DNA of 64,000 nucleotides from an uncultured Lachnospiraceae bacterium (lineage in GTDB: Bacteria > Bacillota > Clostridia > Lachnospirales > Lachnospiraceae), in NCBI GenBank assembly GCA_947566645.1, contig CANOKL010000013.1, forward strand, positions 1-64,000, written 5' to 3'. Under the pieces are notes generated by a model, which did not search any database, was not told where the DNA came from, and saw only the letters and a program-made list of their open reading frames with translations. Each line of letters opens with the position of its first letter. The stretch's first letter is position 1. The translations under genes and the position numbers were made by a program. Shown here in pieces: positions 16,726-25,544 of this stretch.

Positions 16726-17232
16726 TTAACGTTTTTCAGTTAAAACCATACTCATATTCCTGCCTTCCAGTTTGGGAGCCTTTTCAACCGTTGCAATATC
16801 CGCAACCAGTCCTGCGAAATCATCCAGAATATGCCTGCTCTGATGCACATGTGCCATCTCACGCCCTCTGAAACGCAGGGTAACCTTCACCTTGTTGCCC
16901 TTTGAGAGAAACTTCCTGGCATTATTCACCTTTGTGTTGAGGTCGTTCGTGTCAATATTCGGTGAAAGACGCACCTCTTTCACCTCTACAGTCTTCTGCT
17001 TTCTTCTTGCTTCCTTCTCTTTCCTTGCAAGCTCATACCTGTATTTGCCGTAGTCAATAATCTTGCATACCGGCGGCTGGGCCTTCGGAGCAATCTTTAC
17101 CAAATCCAGCTCTGCTTCCTGAGCCAGATGCATTGCCTCCTTGATCGGCATAATACCTAACTGGTCTCCATTCTCTCCGATAACTCTTACTTCCTTGTCT
17201 CTGATCTGCCCGTTAATCATTAAATCGCTAAT
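16726..17232 (-). CDS. infC: Translation initiation factor IF-3, probable AUU start
   Basis: IF-3 binds the 30S subunit, prevents premature 50S joining and checks the initiator codon. The protein shows [14 protein letters not shown], the conserved [13 protein letters not shown] and the C-domain [14 protein letters not shown]. An ATG exists at 17220 but has no ribosome binding site. ATT at 17230-17232 lies 7 bases after GGGGGTG and gives the N-terminus ISDLMINGQ, the form usual in this group, for 168 residues. An AUU start lets IF-3 repress its own translation. First gene of infC-rpmI-rplT. Confidence 0.93.
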   Translation of the reverse strand: MSDLMINGQIRDKEVRVIGENGDQLGIMPIKEAMHLAQEAELDLVKIAPKAQPPVCKIIDYGKYRYELARKEKEARRKQKTVEVKEVRLSPNIDTNDLNTKVNNARKFLSKGNKVKVTLRFRGREMAHVHQSRHILDDFAGLVADIATVEKAPKLEGRNMSMVLTEKR

Positions 17233-17405
17233 TGTAGTGCACCCCCATTGAAAATATTACAGCTGCCGCAGATGCCCGTATGGCCCTTACAGCAACAAAA
17301 AAATGAATAGCGTAAGACTATCCACCTTTCTCTCTGTACAACAGGACAAATCTGCTGTATCATATAATAAATACTGCTTACCTGACACATGCAGAACTTA
17401 TTATA
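17233..17405 (-). promoter_or_regulatory. infC operon leader with candidate attenuator
   Basis: TATAAT on the minus strand (17400-17405) suggests a promoter about 170 bases before the start, though its -35 is poor. Downstream, GGATAGTCTTACGCTATTC (about 17305-17323) forms a short imperfect hairpin followed at once by seven T residues (17297-17303), then 65 bases to the IF-3 site. Firmicutes often control this operon by an L20-responsive leader terminator; I cannot confirm that fold by eye. Confidence 0.4.
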
Positions 17406-17765
17406 TACAGCCACAGACCTTTCATACTCATCTATCGAACCAGTAGTCACCCGCTTGTGCTACGGTGAGAGTGAATCGTTACTGCACACTCTGTTCATAA
17501 ATACAAAATTCTGTGTGGACAGTAACAGTGGATACTCTACTTTATTTTCTGCTTTCCGCAAGTAATAATCTACCACATCCGATGCTTCGTGTCAACTATA
17601 TTTTCCTGTTTTTGATACTATTTTATGGTAATGCACAAAGAACTGCAAAATTACCATTGAAAAATATGTATTTTCATGGGATAATAGAACAAATTTGGTT
17701 ATCACGGGTCAGAAATCAAATTTTTATTTTGACAATGAGCAATGAAATGAGGAGGATTCTATTTT
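17406..17765. other. Intergenic gap between divergent infC operon and NSS transporter
   Basis: About 360 bases without a supported gene. It is AT-rich near the transporter start, where TTGACAATGAGCAATG precedes AGGAGG. At 17460-17505 there are weak echoes of family B motifs (TACGGTGAGAGTGAATCGTTAC). Nothing else is recognised. Confidence 0.4.
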
Positions 17766-19121
17766 ATGAAGAAAAGAAGCAACTTTACAAGCAAACTGGG
17801 ATTTGTACTTGCCGCTTCCGGCTCTGCAGTAGGACTTGGGAACATCTGGCGCTTCCCCTACCTGGCGGCAAAATACGGCGGCGGCACATTCCTGCTGATC
17901 TATCTGATTCTGGCTGTTACCTTTGGTTTTACTCTTATGACCGCAGAGATCGCCCTTGGAAGAAAGACAGGCTTAAGTGCCATCGGCGCCTTTAAGTCTC
18001 TTGACCGGCGTTTCGGATTTGTAGGCGTTCTTGCAGCGGCAGTCCCAATCATTATCTTCCCCTACTACTCCGTTATCGGCGGATGGGTGGTAAAGTATTT
18101 TTCCGTATTTGTAAGCGGCGGTGCCGGGAAGGCTGCCGGGGATACCTATTTTACAGATTTTATCAGCGGCACTTTTGAGCCGATCGGCTGGTTTTTCCTG
18201 TTTATGGCCGTGACTTCCATTATCGTCCTGTGCGGTGTGGAAAAGGGAATCGAAAAGGTAAGCAAATTCATGATGCCGGTTCTCGTAGTACTTACCATTA
18301 TTATTGCCGTATACAGTCTGACTCTTAACGGGGCGATGGAAGGACTGGTATATTACATCAAGCCCCATATGGCCGATGTATCTGCCAAGACGATTCTCGC
18401 TGCCATGGGACAGTTATTTTATTCTATGTCACTTGCAATGGGAATTATGATCACCTATGGCTCTTATATGAAAAAGGAAAACAATCTGGAGAGCTCTGTG
18501 CGTCAGATTGAGCTGTTTGACACTGGTATTGCTTTTCTCGCAGGACTGATGATTATTCCGGCGGTATTCGCATTCTCCGGCGGAGACAGATCCGCGCTTA
18601 ATGCAGGCCCGGGACTGATGTTCATGACTCTGCCGAAGGTATTTGCAAGCATGAAATTCGGCGGCGTGATCGGAACCATCTTTTTTGTACTTGTATTTTT
18701 TGCGGCGCTCACATCCGCAATCTCTCTGATGGAGACAATCGTATCCATCTTCCGGGACAAGTTTGGCTGGGGGCGAAAGGGCGCAAGCATCTTTGTAACC
18801 GTGCTGTCACTGGCTCTTGGCGTTCCGTCCTCCCTCGGGTTCGGGCCCCTTGGCTTCATAAGCTGGATGGGTATGTCTGTCCTTGATATTATGGACTTTG
18901 TAAGCAATAGTGTGCTGATGCCGATCGTGGCATTCTTTACCTGTATCTTTATTGGCTTCATTATTAAGCCAAAGACAGTCTCTGATGAAGTAAAGGTGAC
19001 TGACGGAACCTTTAAGGCAGAGAAGATGTTCAATGTGATTATAAAATGGGTTGCGCCGATTTTCCTGGTACTGATACTCGGAAGTTCAGTGGCAAGCGCA
19101 TTAGGAGTGTTCACGATTTAA
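17766..19121 (+). CDS. Sodium-dependent transporter, NSS/SNF family
   Basis: A 451-residue membrane protein with about 11-12 hydrophobic segments. Helix 1 carries the family motif LGFVLAASGSAVGLGNIWRF with the unwound GSAVGLGN sodium- and substrate-binding region, followed by FPYLAAKYGGGTFLL. Such LeuT/TnaT/MhsT-like proteins import amino acids with sodium. AGGAGG lies 11 bases before ATG 17766. A strong hairpin follows the stop. Confidence 0.93.
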   Translation: MKKRSNFTSKLGFVLAASGSAVGLGNIWRFPYLAAKYGGGTFLLIYLILAVTFGFTLMTAEIALGRKTGLSAIGAFKSLDRRFGFVGVLAAAVPIIIFPYYSVIGGWVVKYFSVFVSGGAGKAAGDTYFTDFISGTFEPIGWFFLFMAVTSIIVLCGVEKGIEKVSKFMMPVLVVLTIIIAVYSLTLNGAMEGLVYYIKPHMADVSAKTILAAMGQLFYSMSLAMGIMITYGSYMKKENNLESSVRQIELFDTGIAFLAGLMIIPAVFAFSGGDRSALNAGPGLMFMTLPKVFASMKFGGVIGTIFFVLVFFAALTSAISLMETIVSIFRDKFGWGRKGASIFVTVLSLALGVPSSLGFGPLGFISWMGMSVLDIMDFVSNSVLMPIVAFFTCIFIGFIIKPKTVSDEVKVTDGTFKAEKMFNVIIKWVAPIFLVLILGSSVASALGVFTI

Positions 19122-19126
19122 ATATT

Positions 19127-19150
19127 AAGCTGGGGACCCGTCCCCAGCTT
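19127..19150. terminator. Terminator hairpin between NSS and DegV genes
   Basis: Perfect inverted repeat AAGCTGGGGAC / GTCCCCAGCTT with CC between. It starts 5 bases after the transporter stop and overlaps the first base of the DegV stop codon. The GGGGAC/GTCCCC inner arms resemble the outer part of family A. Confidence 0.75.
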
Positions 19151-20013
19151 TAACGTTTGTCTCCCATACAGAAGACAGCTACGACGCCGGGTCCGGTGTG
19201 GCTTCCGATTACGGTTCCGATGTTGTTGATGAGAATACTGTGGATTCCCAGCTTTTCACGGACCAGTCCGGCCACATATTCCGCATCCTCCTGACAGTCA
19301 CCGTGGGTAATCATTATTAGATCGTTCTCTCTGCCGTGAGACTGTTCAGCTGCTTTTTCTACAATCTTCTGAAGGGATTTTTTTCTTCCCCGTTCTTTTC
19401 CTATGACCTGAAGCTTCCCCTCATTGTCCATATGGATCATGGGTTTAATCTGTACTACACTCCCAAGGACGGCTGCTGTCTTTGATATCCGTCCGCCTCT
19501 CTGAAGATGATAGAGATCATCTATTGTTACATTATGGCAGACATGAAGCTTATTTTCCTCTGCCCACTTTGCTGCTTCTTCTATGGTCATGCCCTCTTTT
19601 TTTCTCTTTAGTACGTAATACAGAAGCAATGCTTCTCCCATACAGGCACACAATGTATCAACAATGATGATTTTTCTGTCCGGATACTCCTCTCCAAGCT
19701 CCTGTGCGGCAATCTGCATGCTGTTGCAGGTACCGCTTAAGCCTGATGAAAAAGCAAGGTGAAGAATATCTTTTCCTTCTTTTACATAGGGCTCCAGGGC
19801 TTTTTTTGCTTCATCCGGATTTACCTGGGATGTAACAGACATCTTTCCTTCCCGCAGTTTTATAAAGAATTCCTTTGCAGATAGTCCCAGCATATCCTGA
19901 TAGGTTTCTCCGTCAACCGTATATTTTAAAGGAATAAATGGTACATTCCTCTCCTCCAGCCATTCCTTCGGTACATCAACTGTACTGTTTACTGTCACAA
20001 TGTAGTCACTCAT
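19150..20013 (-). CDS. DegV-family fatty-acid-binding protein
   Basis: A 287-residue protein of the DegV family, which binds single fatty acids; in some Firmicutes (FakB) it presents them to the kinase FakA for phosphorylation. Signatures seen are VTSQVNPDEAKKALEPY, LAFSSGLSGTCNSMQIAAQEL and LQRGGRISKTAAVLGSVVQIKP, with the lipid-contacting TSQ and SGLSG loops. It is monocistronic. No fakA is in the window, so the phospholipid-incorporation role is inferred from family. Confidence 0.9.
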   Translation of the reverse strand: MSDYIVTVNSTVDVPKEWLEERNVPFIPLKYTVDGETYQDMLGLSAKEFFIKLREGKMSVTSQVNPDEAKKALEPYVKEGKDILHLAFSSGLSGTCNSMQIAAQELGEEYPDRKIIIVDTLCACMGEALLLYYVLKRKKEGMTIEEAAKWAEENKLHVCHNVTIDDLYHLQRGGRISKTAAVLGSVVQIKPMIHMDNEGKLQVIGKERGRKKSLQKIVEKAAEQSHGRENDLIMITHGDCQEDAEYVAGLVREKLGIHSILINNIGTVIGSHTGPGVVAVFCMGDKR

Positions 20014-20047
20014 AGTCTAAAACCTCCTAACTGTATAACCTGTCATA

Positions 20048-20106
20048 TTACTGTTCACTCTGAATCATGTTCTCCTGCAGCCGTGGGGAGAACCTGATCT
20101 GAATTT
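20048..20106. repeat. Family B palindromic repeat, copy B6
   Basis: TACTGTTCACTCTGAATCATG, then TTCTCC and a short CTGCAGCCGTGG-type variable segment ending GAACCTGATCTGAA. Drifted but recognisable by order of motifs. It fills the gap between the DegV and MATE genes. Confidence 0.5.
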
Positions 20107-20130
20107 GAATAATAACCCTATCATACCACC

Positions 20131-21492
20131 TTAATTCATTTCATGCAAAACCTTTTTGAAGGTGATGACAAAAAGAGTTGCTGCTGTGGTGACAGATATG
20201 AAATCCGCAATTGGCTCTGCCCGGTAGATTCCCATAACTCCCATGAATCTGGGCAGGATCAGTGCCAGGGGAATCAGCAGAATAACCTTACGCAGAAGCG
20301 CGATAAAGACGGAAACCTTTGCCTGTCCAAGGGCCACAAAGGTAGACTGGCATGCCGTCTGTATGCCAAAGAACATAAACCCCAGGAAATAAACCGGCAT
20401 GACCTGTGCTGTAAGATCTGCAAGCTGCTCATTGTTTGTGAAAATTCCCGCATAAATATGGGGAGCAATCACTGCAATTCCCCCGAGAAGAAACATGGAG
20501 GTAAACGTAACAGATACCAGTCTGAAAAAGGTTCCCTTTACCCTGTCCTTATTTCCCGCACCGTAATTGTAGCTGATGATGGGCTGTACTCCCTGTGTGA
20601 TGCCCTGGGCCGGTATGCCGATAAACTGCATAATGCTAGTAAGGATTGCCATGGTGCCTACATACAGATCTCCGCCGTATTTCTGAAGTCCTGTATTCAA
20701 TGTAACGCTTACCAGGCTCTCTGTGCTCTGCATAATAAACGGTGAAACGCCCAGCGCGGCAATTTTCTTAATATATTCTGCCTGCAGCCGGATATTTTTC
20801 CGTCTGAGGCGCAGGACGCTTTTCTCTGATGTAAGGAAGTGCACGACCCATACTGCACTGACAGCCTGGGAGATTACGGTCGCGATGGCAGCTCCCCTTA
20901 CCCCCAGCCCGAATACAAAGATAAAGACCGGGTCAAGGCAGATATTCAGCACTGCCCCGATCAGCACGGAGAGCATAGCTGTCTTTGCCTCTCCCTGCCC
21001 GCTGATAAAAGTATTAAGACCAAGCGCCGCCTGGACAAATATGGTTCCCACAAGGTAGATGCCTATATACCCTTCTGCATATCCGATGGTTGCCTCGCTT
21101 GCTCCAAAGGCAAACAGTACAGGCCTTTTAAAGATGGAAAACGACAATGTCAGGATCACGGAAAAGAAGAGAATCAGCCCCGCCGAATTTCCAAGAATCT
21201 TTTCCGCCTTCTCGTAGTCCTTCTTGCCCAGTTCGATTGAAGCAAGGGGCGCCCCGCCCATTCCCGCAAATGCACTAAAAGCAGAAATCAGCATAATGAT
21301 CGGGAAGGTTACCCCCACCCCGGTAAGTGCAACATCCCCATAGTCTCTGATATGCCCGATATAGATCCGGTCCACAATATTATACAATATGTTAATCAGT
21401 TGTGCCGCCACGGACGGAAGCGCCAGCGAGACCATCAGCCTCCCCAGAGGCGCAGTGCCCAGCTTGTTTTCCTTTTGAGTGTTCTCCTGCAT
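20131..21492 (-). CDS. MATE-family efflux transporter
   Basis: A 453-residue membrane protein with 12 hydrophobic segments and the two-fold MATE repeat. The N-terminus APLGRLMVSLALPSVAAQLINILYNIVDRIYIG and the second-half AQGITQGVQPIISYNYGAG are characteristic of the DinF/MepA-type branch in clostridia. Such pumps export cationic drugs or metabolites using sodium or proton gradients; the substrate is unknown here. AGGGAGGAA precedes the ATG. Confidence 0.93.
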   Translation of the reverse strand: MQENTQKENKLGTAPLGRLMVSLALPSVAAQLINILYNIVDRIYIGHIRDYGDVALTGVGVTFPIIMLISAFSAFAGMGGAPLASIELGKKDYEKAEKILGNSAGLILFFSVILTLSFSIFKRPVLFAFGASEATIGYAEGYIGIYLVGTIFVQAALGLNTFISGQGEAKTAMLSVLIGAVLNICLDPVFIFVFGLGVRGAAIATVISQAVSAVWVVHFLTSEKSVLRLRRKNIRLQAEYIKKIAALGVSPFIMQSTESLVSVTLNTGLQKYGGDLYVGTMAILTSIMQFIGIPAQGITQGVQPIISYNYGAGNKDRVKGTFFRLVSVTFTSMFLLGGIAVIAPHIYAGIFTNNEQLADLTAQVMPVYFLGFMFFGIQTACQSTFVALGQAKVSVFIALLRKVILLIPLALILPRFMGVMGIYRAEPIADFISVTTAATLFVITFKKVLHEMN

Positions 21493-21636
21493 AAAAATTC
21501 CTCCCTAATAATAAGCCTAACAAGCATTATATACAAATTGTAATAAAATGTAAATCATAAAAACCATATTCGAAGTACACAAATCAAAGCTTCTCCTTGT
21601 AAAATATACCTGATTAGCCTATAATGAGAAAGAAAG

Positions 21637-21725
21637 GTTACTGTTCACGGGTCAGGAATGCGTGTAAGCTGCGCAGGGTCTGCCCCAGCGAAGCGAGGGT
21701 ATTCCGTAAGAACGTGATTCAAGAG
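21637..21725. repeat. Family B palindromic repeat, copy B7, upstream of AAA-ATPase gene
   Basis: Starts GTTACTGTTCACGGGTCAGG and encloses a variable hairpin region (AATGCGTGTAAGCTGCGC ... GAAGCGAGGGTATTCC), then GTAAGAACGTGATTC. It ends 25 bases before the start of the AAA-ATPase/nuclease gene. Confidence 0.7.
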
Positions 21726-21749
21726 TGAGGGGTGATAAGAAAGGAGTAC

Positions 21750-23366
21750 ATGAAAATGGGCGTATATGTAAATCCTCCGGCTGACGGTTTCGCAGAAATT
21801 CTGAATTATAAAAAATATATTGATAAATCCGGGATAATAGCATACACGAACAGCGTACTTGGTACTCCGGATAAACTGACCTGTTTCAGCAAACCCCGGC
21901 GTTTCGGCAAATCCTTTACTGCAAAGATGATCACTGCATATTACTCAAAAGGCGCCAACGCGGCGGCTCTTTTTGCAGGACTAAAGATTGCCAAAATGAA
22001 TTTGGAGCAAAATCAGAATAAGAACGCAGACTTTGAAGAAAACCTGAACAAATATGACGTAATCTCTCTTGATATGACGCCATTTGTTGCTCTGGCAGAA
22101 AGTACCAATGAGATTGTCAGTGATTTACAGCAAGATGTCATAGAGGAACTTGAGAATGAATTCCCAAATTGTATCAGGAAGGGCACAAAGACTTTATATA
22201 AGGCACTTTTACAAATAAATCTGAAAACCGGACGCAAATTTTTTATTGTTATCGATGAATGGGATATGATTTTCAGGGAGGCAAAGGATAATATTTCCGT
22301 GCAAAAGGAATATATCAATCTTCTCCGCAGCCTGTTTAAAAGCAATCAGACATCGCAGATTATTATCGGAGCATATATGACTGGCATCCTGCCAATTAAA
22401 AAATACGGAACTCAGTCAGCACTAACGGATTTCAGGGAATACTCCATGTTAAAGCCTGGAGTTCTGGCTGAATTCGTGGGTTTTACAGAGAAAGAAGTAT
22501 ATCAATTGTGTCAGGAATATCACCTGGATTTTGATGAAACCCAGAAATGGTATGATGGCTATCGCTTTGATACCATCGGACATGTATATTGTCCAAATTC
22601 TATCATAGAACTTATATCCATGCAGGCATTTGACAGTTATTGGACAACGACTGAAACCTATGAATCGTTAAGGGATTATATTGATCTGAATATGGATGGT
22701 TTAAAAGACGCAATCATAGACATGCTTGGAGGGAAAAAGCACAGGATTGATACAGGAACTTTTCAAAATGATATGACATCCTTATCAAGCAAGGATGATA
22801 TCTTGACTTTACTTGTGCATCTGGGATATCTTGCATATAATTTTGATAATAAAGAAGTATTTATTCCAAACGAGGAAGTCAGAGGTGAGTTCATCAGAGC
22901 TGTAAAAGAAGGCAGACATCAAGAACTTGCAAAAGCTGTAAAAATATCGGATGCGCTATTAGATGCTACTCTCCGTCTTAATGAAGCTGCTGTTGCTGAG
23001 ATAATACAGACAATACATTTGGCGGAAATATCACTTCAAAACTATAATAATGAGCAGGCATTGCGTTATGTTGTACTTATGGCGTATCTCAGTTGTATGG
23101 ATCATTATCTTCGTTTTGAAGAAATAGCAGGTGGCAGAGGATATTTGGATATTTTATTTCTTCCAAGAAAATCTTCATCAAAGCCAGCCCTGCTGGTTGA
23201 ATTGAAATGGAATAAAAGTGCAGGTAAAGCGATATCCCAAATAAAAGAAAAGCAATATGGAATGATTATGCAAAAATATGATTATACAGGTGAATTGCTT
23301 CTGGTAGGGCTGAATTACAGCACAAAGACCGGAAAGCATACTTGTAAGATTGAGCGGTATATATGA
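21750..23366 (+). CDS. AAA-ATPase-like protein with PD-(D/E)XK nuclease-like C-terminus
   Basis: A 538-residue protein of a large paralogous family in Clostridia and Bacteroidetes (AAA-ATPase-like plus PDDEXK domains). The N-terminal P-loop region reads KPRRFGKSFTAKM, the Walker B-like strand FFIVIDEWDMIF, and a sensor-type stretch IIIGAYMTGILPIKK follows. Near the C-terminus, GYLDILFLPR and ALLVELKWNKS (about residues 465-495) give the D...ExK pattern of the nuclease fold. ATG 21750 follows AAAGGAG. Function is unproven. AT-rich relative to neighbours and preceded by repeat B7, which fits acquisition. Confidence 0.85.
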   Translation: MKMGVYVNPPADGFAEILNYKKYIDKSGIIAYTNSVLGTPDKLTCFSKPRRFGKSFTAKMITAYYSKGANAAALFAGLKIAKMNLEQNQNKNADFEENLNKYDVISLDMTPFVALAESTNEIVSDLQQDVIEELENEFPNCIRKGTKTLYKALLQINLKTGRKFFIVIDEWDMIFREAKDNISVQKEYINLLRSLFKSNQTSQIIIGAYMTGILPIKKYGTQSALTDFREYSMLKPGVLAEFVGFTEKEVYQLCQEYHLDFDETQKWYDGYRFDTIGHVYCPNSIIELISMQAFDSYWTTTETYESLRDYIDLNMDGLKDAIIDMLGGKKHRIDTGTFQNDMTSLSSKDDILTLLVHLGYLAYNFDNKEVFIPNEEVRGEFIRAVKEGRHQELAKAVKISDALLDATLRLNEAAVAEIIQTIHLAEISLQNYNNEQALRYVVLMAYLSCMDHYLRFEEIAGGRGYLDILFLPRKSSSKPALLVELKWNKSAGKAISQIKEKQYGMIMQKYDYTGELLLVGLNYSTKTGKHTCKIERYI

Positions 23367-23439
23367 TAATGCGTTTATTCCGGTTGGACCTGTAAAGAAG
23401 ATGAATGACGTATACAAGACATTTAATGTGAAATGTTCG

Positions 23440-23473
23440 GTCTACATCCCCCCGCTGAGCGGGAGATGTAGAC
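23440..23473. terminator. Hairpin between AAA-ATPase gene and SpoVAF-like gene
   Basis: Stem GTCTACATC / GATGTAGAC (9 bp) enclosing CCCGC/GCGGG, 73 bases after the AAA-ATPase stop and 23 bases from the end of the converging gene. It likely terminates one or both. Confidence 0.6.
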
Positions 23474-23496
23474 TAAAAAGCTCTCAGGAACTCAGG

Positions 23497-24858
23497 TTAA
23501 TTCAGCTTTACATTCAAATAATTTCTTCCCGAGAGTGTCTTATTAAAGCACAGACTGCATATAATTACTACACATCCTGCCGCAAAACCAGCCCAGTTAA
23601 ACAGCGCCGTCAGTATCAGAAGCTGTAATCTCATAAATTTCAGCGCATATCCCAGTTCAAAATTAGGCTGTGTATAATTGGCCACTGCGACAAACGCCAT
23701 ATAGAGCATAACTTCACTGTTAAACCAGCCAGACTGAACGGAAAATTCTCCCATTACAAGGCCTGCAATCACACTAAGAGGCGTACTGAGCATACTTGGG
23801 GTGTTCATAGCAGCAAGCCTCAGCCCGTCGATCGCAATCTCCAGAATCAGTAACTGGAAAATAAGCGGAATGTTCACCATATCCTTGACGGCCACAAAGG
23901 CAAAGACTTCCGGAAGCCAGTTGAGATTCTGCATAAACAGAAGAAAGACCGGCGTCAGAAATACAGTCATTAAGGTAATCAGCGTCCTTGCAACTTTCAG
24001 ATATATATTCGTAAGGGTTGGAAAATAATAATCATTCGCCTCTTCAATCATGTCAAATATAGAAGTCGGCAGTATCATGGCTGACGGGGAATTATCCACC
24101 AGCAGGACCACCTTCCCTTCCAGGAGGCACGCTGACGCCGTATCCGGCCGTTCTGTAAACTTGAACTTGGGGAAAGGGTTATACCACTTCCGTTTAAACA
24201 GACATTCTGCCAGACTCTGTTGGTTCATGCGCAGGGCGTCTGTCCTGATGCTTTTAATCCTCCCTGATACGGTTTCAAGAAGTTCATTGTCTACCCGGTC
24301 TTCCATATAGCAGATTGCAACATCTGTGCGGGAGCTGTCTCCGATTTCCACCATTTCCATAATCAGGTGGGGATCCCGTATTCTCCTTCGCATCATGGCT
24401 GTATTGAATACAATCGTCTCCACAAACCCGTCCCTGGAACCCCGCAGGGACTTATCCTTATCCGGTTCCTCTACACTCCTTGCCGGATACGTACGGCAGT
24501 CAATCGCAATACACGCCTCATACCCATCAACAAAAAGACAGGTAACACCTGACAGAATATTTTTCACAGCCTGGTCAAAGTCTCCGTATATATCCACCTC
24601 AGCGTAAGGAATACAGACTCTCGCAAACTCTGTGGCATCCTTTGGCATATCCTCTTCTGTTACCTTTAAGATGGAATCCATGATCTTAAGCAGGACCTCA
24701 TCCTTCGTAAAGCCATCTATAAAATAAAAGGTTGCCACCCTGCCGCCGATGTACACATCTCTCTGTATAATATCAAAGCTCTCTTTCACAGGAAGAAGTT
24801 GATTCATATAAGTAATGGTTTCTTCCCTCATGGAAGTTATCTTCTTTTTATCTGGCAT
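23497..24858 (-). CDS. spoVAF: GerA-family spore protein, SpoVAF-like, apparently short at C-terminus
   Basis: A 453-residue protein with a soluble N-terminal domain (about 1-270) and a membrane domain of four to five helices. The hallmark of SpoVAF/GerAA proteins, RSVEEPDKDKSLRGSRDGF, is present. These proteins sit in the spore inner membrane and assist germination or calcium-dipicolinate release. ATG 24858 has GGAGG 7 bases upstream. No other spoVA genes adjoin. The chain ends at GRNYLNVKLN, where relatives continue for roughly 20-30 residues with a PLIPFN-type tail, so the end may have been lost. Confidence 0.8.
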   Translation of the reverse strand: MPDKKKITSMREETITYMNQLLPVKESFDIIQRDVYIGGRVATFYFIDGFTKDEVLLKIMDSILKVTEEDMPKDATEFARVCIPYAEVDIYGDFDQAVKNILSGVTCLFVDGYEACIAIDCRTYPARSVEEPDKDKSLRGSRDGFVETIVFNTAMMRRRIRDPHLIMEMVEIGDSSRTDVAICYMEDRVDNELLETVSGRIKSIRTDALRMNQQSLAECLFKRKWYNPFPKFKFTERPDTASACLLEGKVVLLVDNSPSAMILPTSIFDMIEEANDYYFPTLTNIYLKVARTLITLMTVFLTPVFLLFMQNLNWLPEVFAFVAVKDMVNIPLIFQLLILEIAIDGLRLAAMNTPSMLSTPLSVIAGLVMGEFSVQSGWFNSEVMLYMAFVAVANYTQPNFELGYALKFMRLQLLILTALFNWAGFAAGCVVIICSLCFNKTLSGRNYLNVKLN

Positions 24859-24970
24859 ATTCATTCCTCCACTTATTCTGATATAGGAATAGCGTGCCCG
24901 TAAAGTAAAAAAATATGCCAGATTTGAGATGAAATCCATAAATCCTGCGTCGTTCTTCTCTCTTCATAAA

Positions 24971-25030
24971 CGGGGACAGGTCATTTTTAATTTGGGACGG
25001 GGCATTTTTAAAAATGCCCCGTCCCAAATT
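24971..25030. repeat. Family A palindrome, copy A4, with GGGGACAGGTCAT extension
   Basis: A perfect 42-bp palindrome (24989-25030), half-site AATTTGGGACGGGGCATTTT then T. It is preceded by GGGGACAGGTCATTTTTA (24972-24989), a related half-unit also found next to A1. The right arm overlaps the stop codon of dut (25029-25031). Confidence 0.88.
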
Positions 25031-25544
25031 AAGCTTCCGTACTCCCGAAGCCGCCGTTCCGTTCTTCGCTCACGTCATCATCCATCGTGATTCCATACTC
25101 CACAAAGATGCCCTGCATGAATCCTTTTCCTGCATCAAGCTCCAGCACTTTTTTTTCATTGCTGTCATTGGTGATCTTGGCAAAGATATGTCCTTCATTC
25201 TCGGAATAAAAATAATCGCTGTCAATGATCCCTACTGTATTATTGAGCTGCAGTCTGTACTTGAAGCCCAGCCCGCTTCTCGGATAACACTTAAGCACCC
25301 AGTTTTCCTGCATCTCTGCCCGGATGCCGGTTGGTACTTTTACGGTCTTTCCCGGATTCAGGGCAATCGGAAATGGGGTGAAGAAGTCGTACCCTGCGGA
25401 TCCCTTTGTTGCCCTTTTTGGCAGGCGGATCTCCTGATAGATCTCCCGGATATCGGATTCATCGAAATGATCAAATGTATCCAGGCATGCCTCCTTAAAT
25501 TGTTCGTAGCTTACTTTATGGAACTGTGCGATTCTTTTAGCCAT
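25029..25544 (-). CDS. dut: dUTP pyrophosphatase
   Basis: A 171-residue trimeric-type dUTPase that removes dUTP and supplies dUMP for thymidylate synthesis. Conserved motifs are visible: ATKGSAGYDFF (motif 1), PRSGLGFK (motif 2), NNTVGIIDSDY (motif 3, with the catalytic Asp) and the C-terminal RNGGFGST (motif 5). It is longer than E. coli Dut because of an N-terminal extension of about 40 residues. ATG 25544 overlaps the nrdG end by 8 bases. With nrdG and nrdD it forms a dNTP-supply operon. Its stop codon lies inside palindrome A4. Confidence 0.92.
   Translation of the reverse strand: MAKRIAQFHKVSYEQFKEACLDTFDHFDESDIREIYQEIRLPKRATKGSAGYDFFTPFPIALNPGKTVKVPTGIRAEMQENWVLKCYPRSGLGFKYRLQLNNTVGIIDSDYFYSENEGHIFAKITNDSNEKKVLELDAGKGFMQGIFVEYGITMDDDVSEERNGGFGSTEA

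Noticed and set aside
17513..17995. Plus-strand frame of 160 codons before the NSS transporter
   Set aside because: Most of it lies in AT-rich intergenic DNA and its end overlaps the transporter gene in another frame; no ribosome site.
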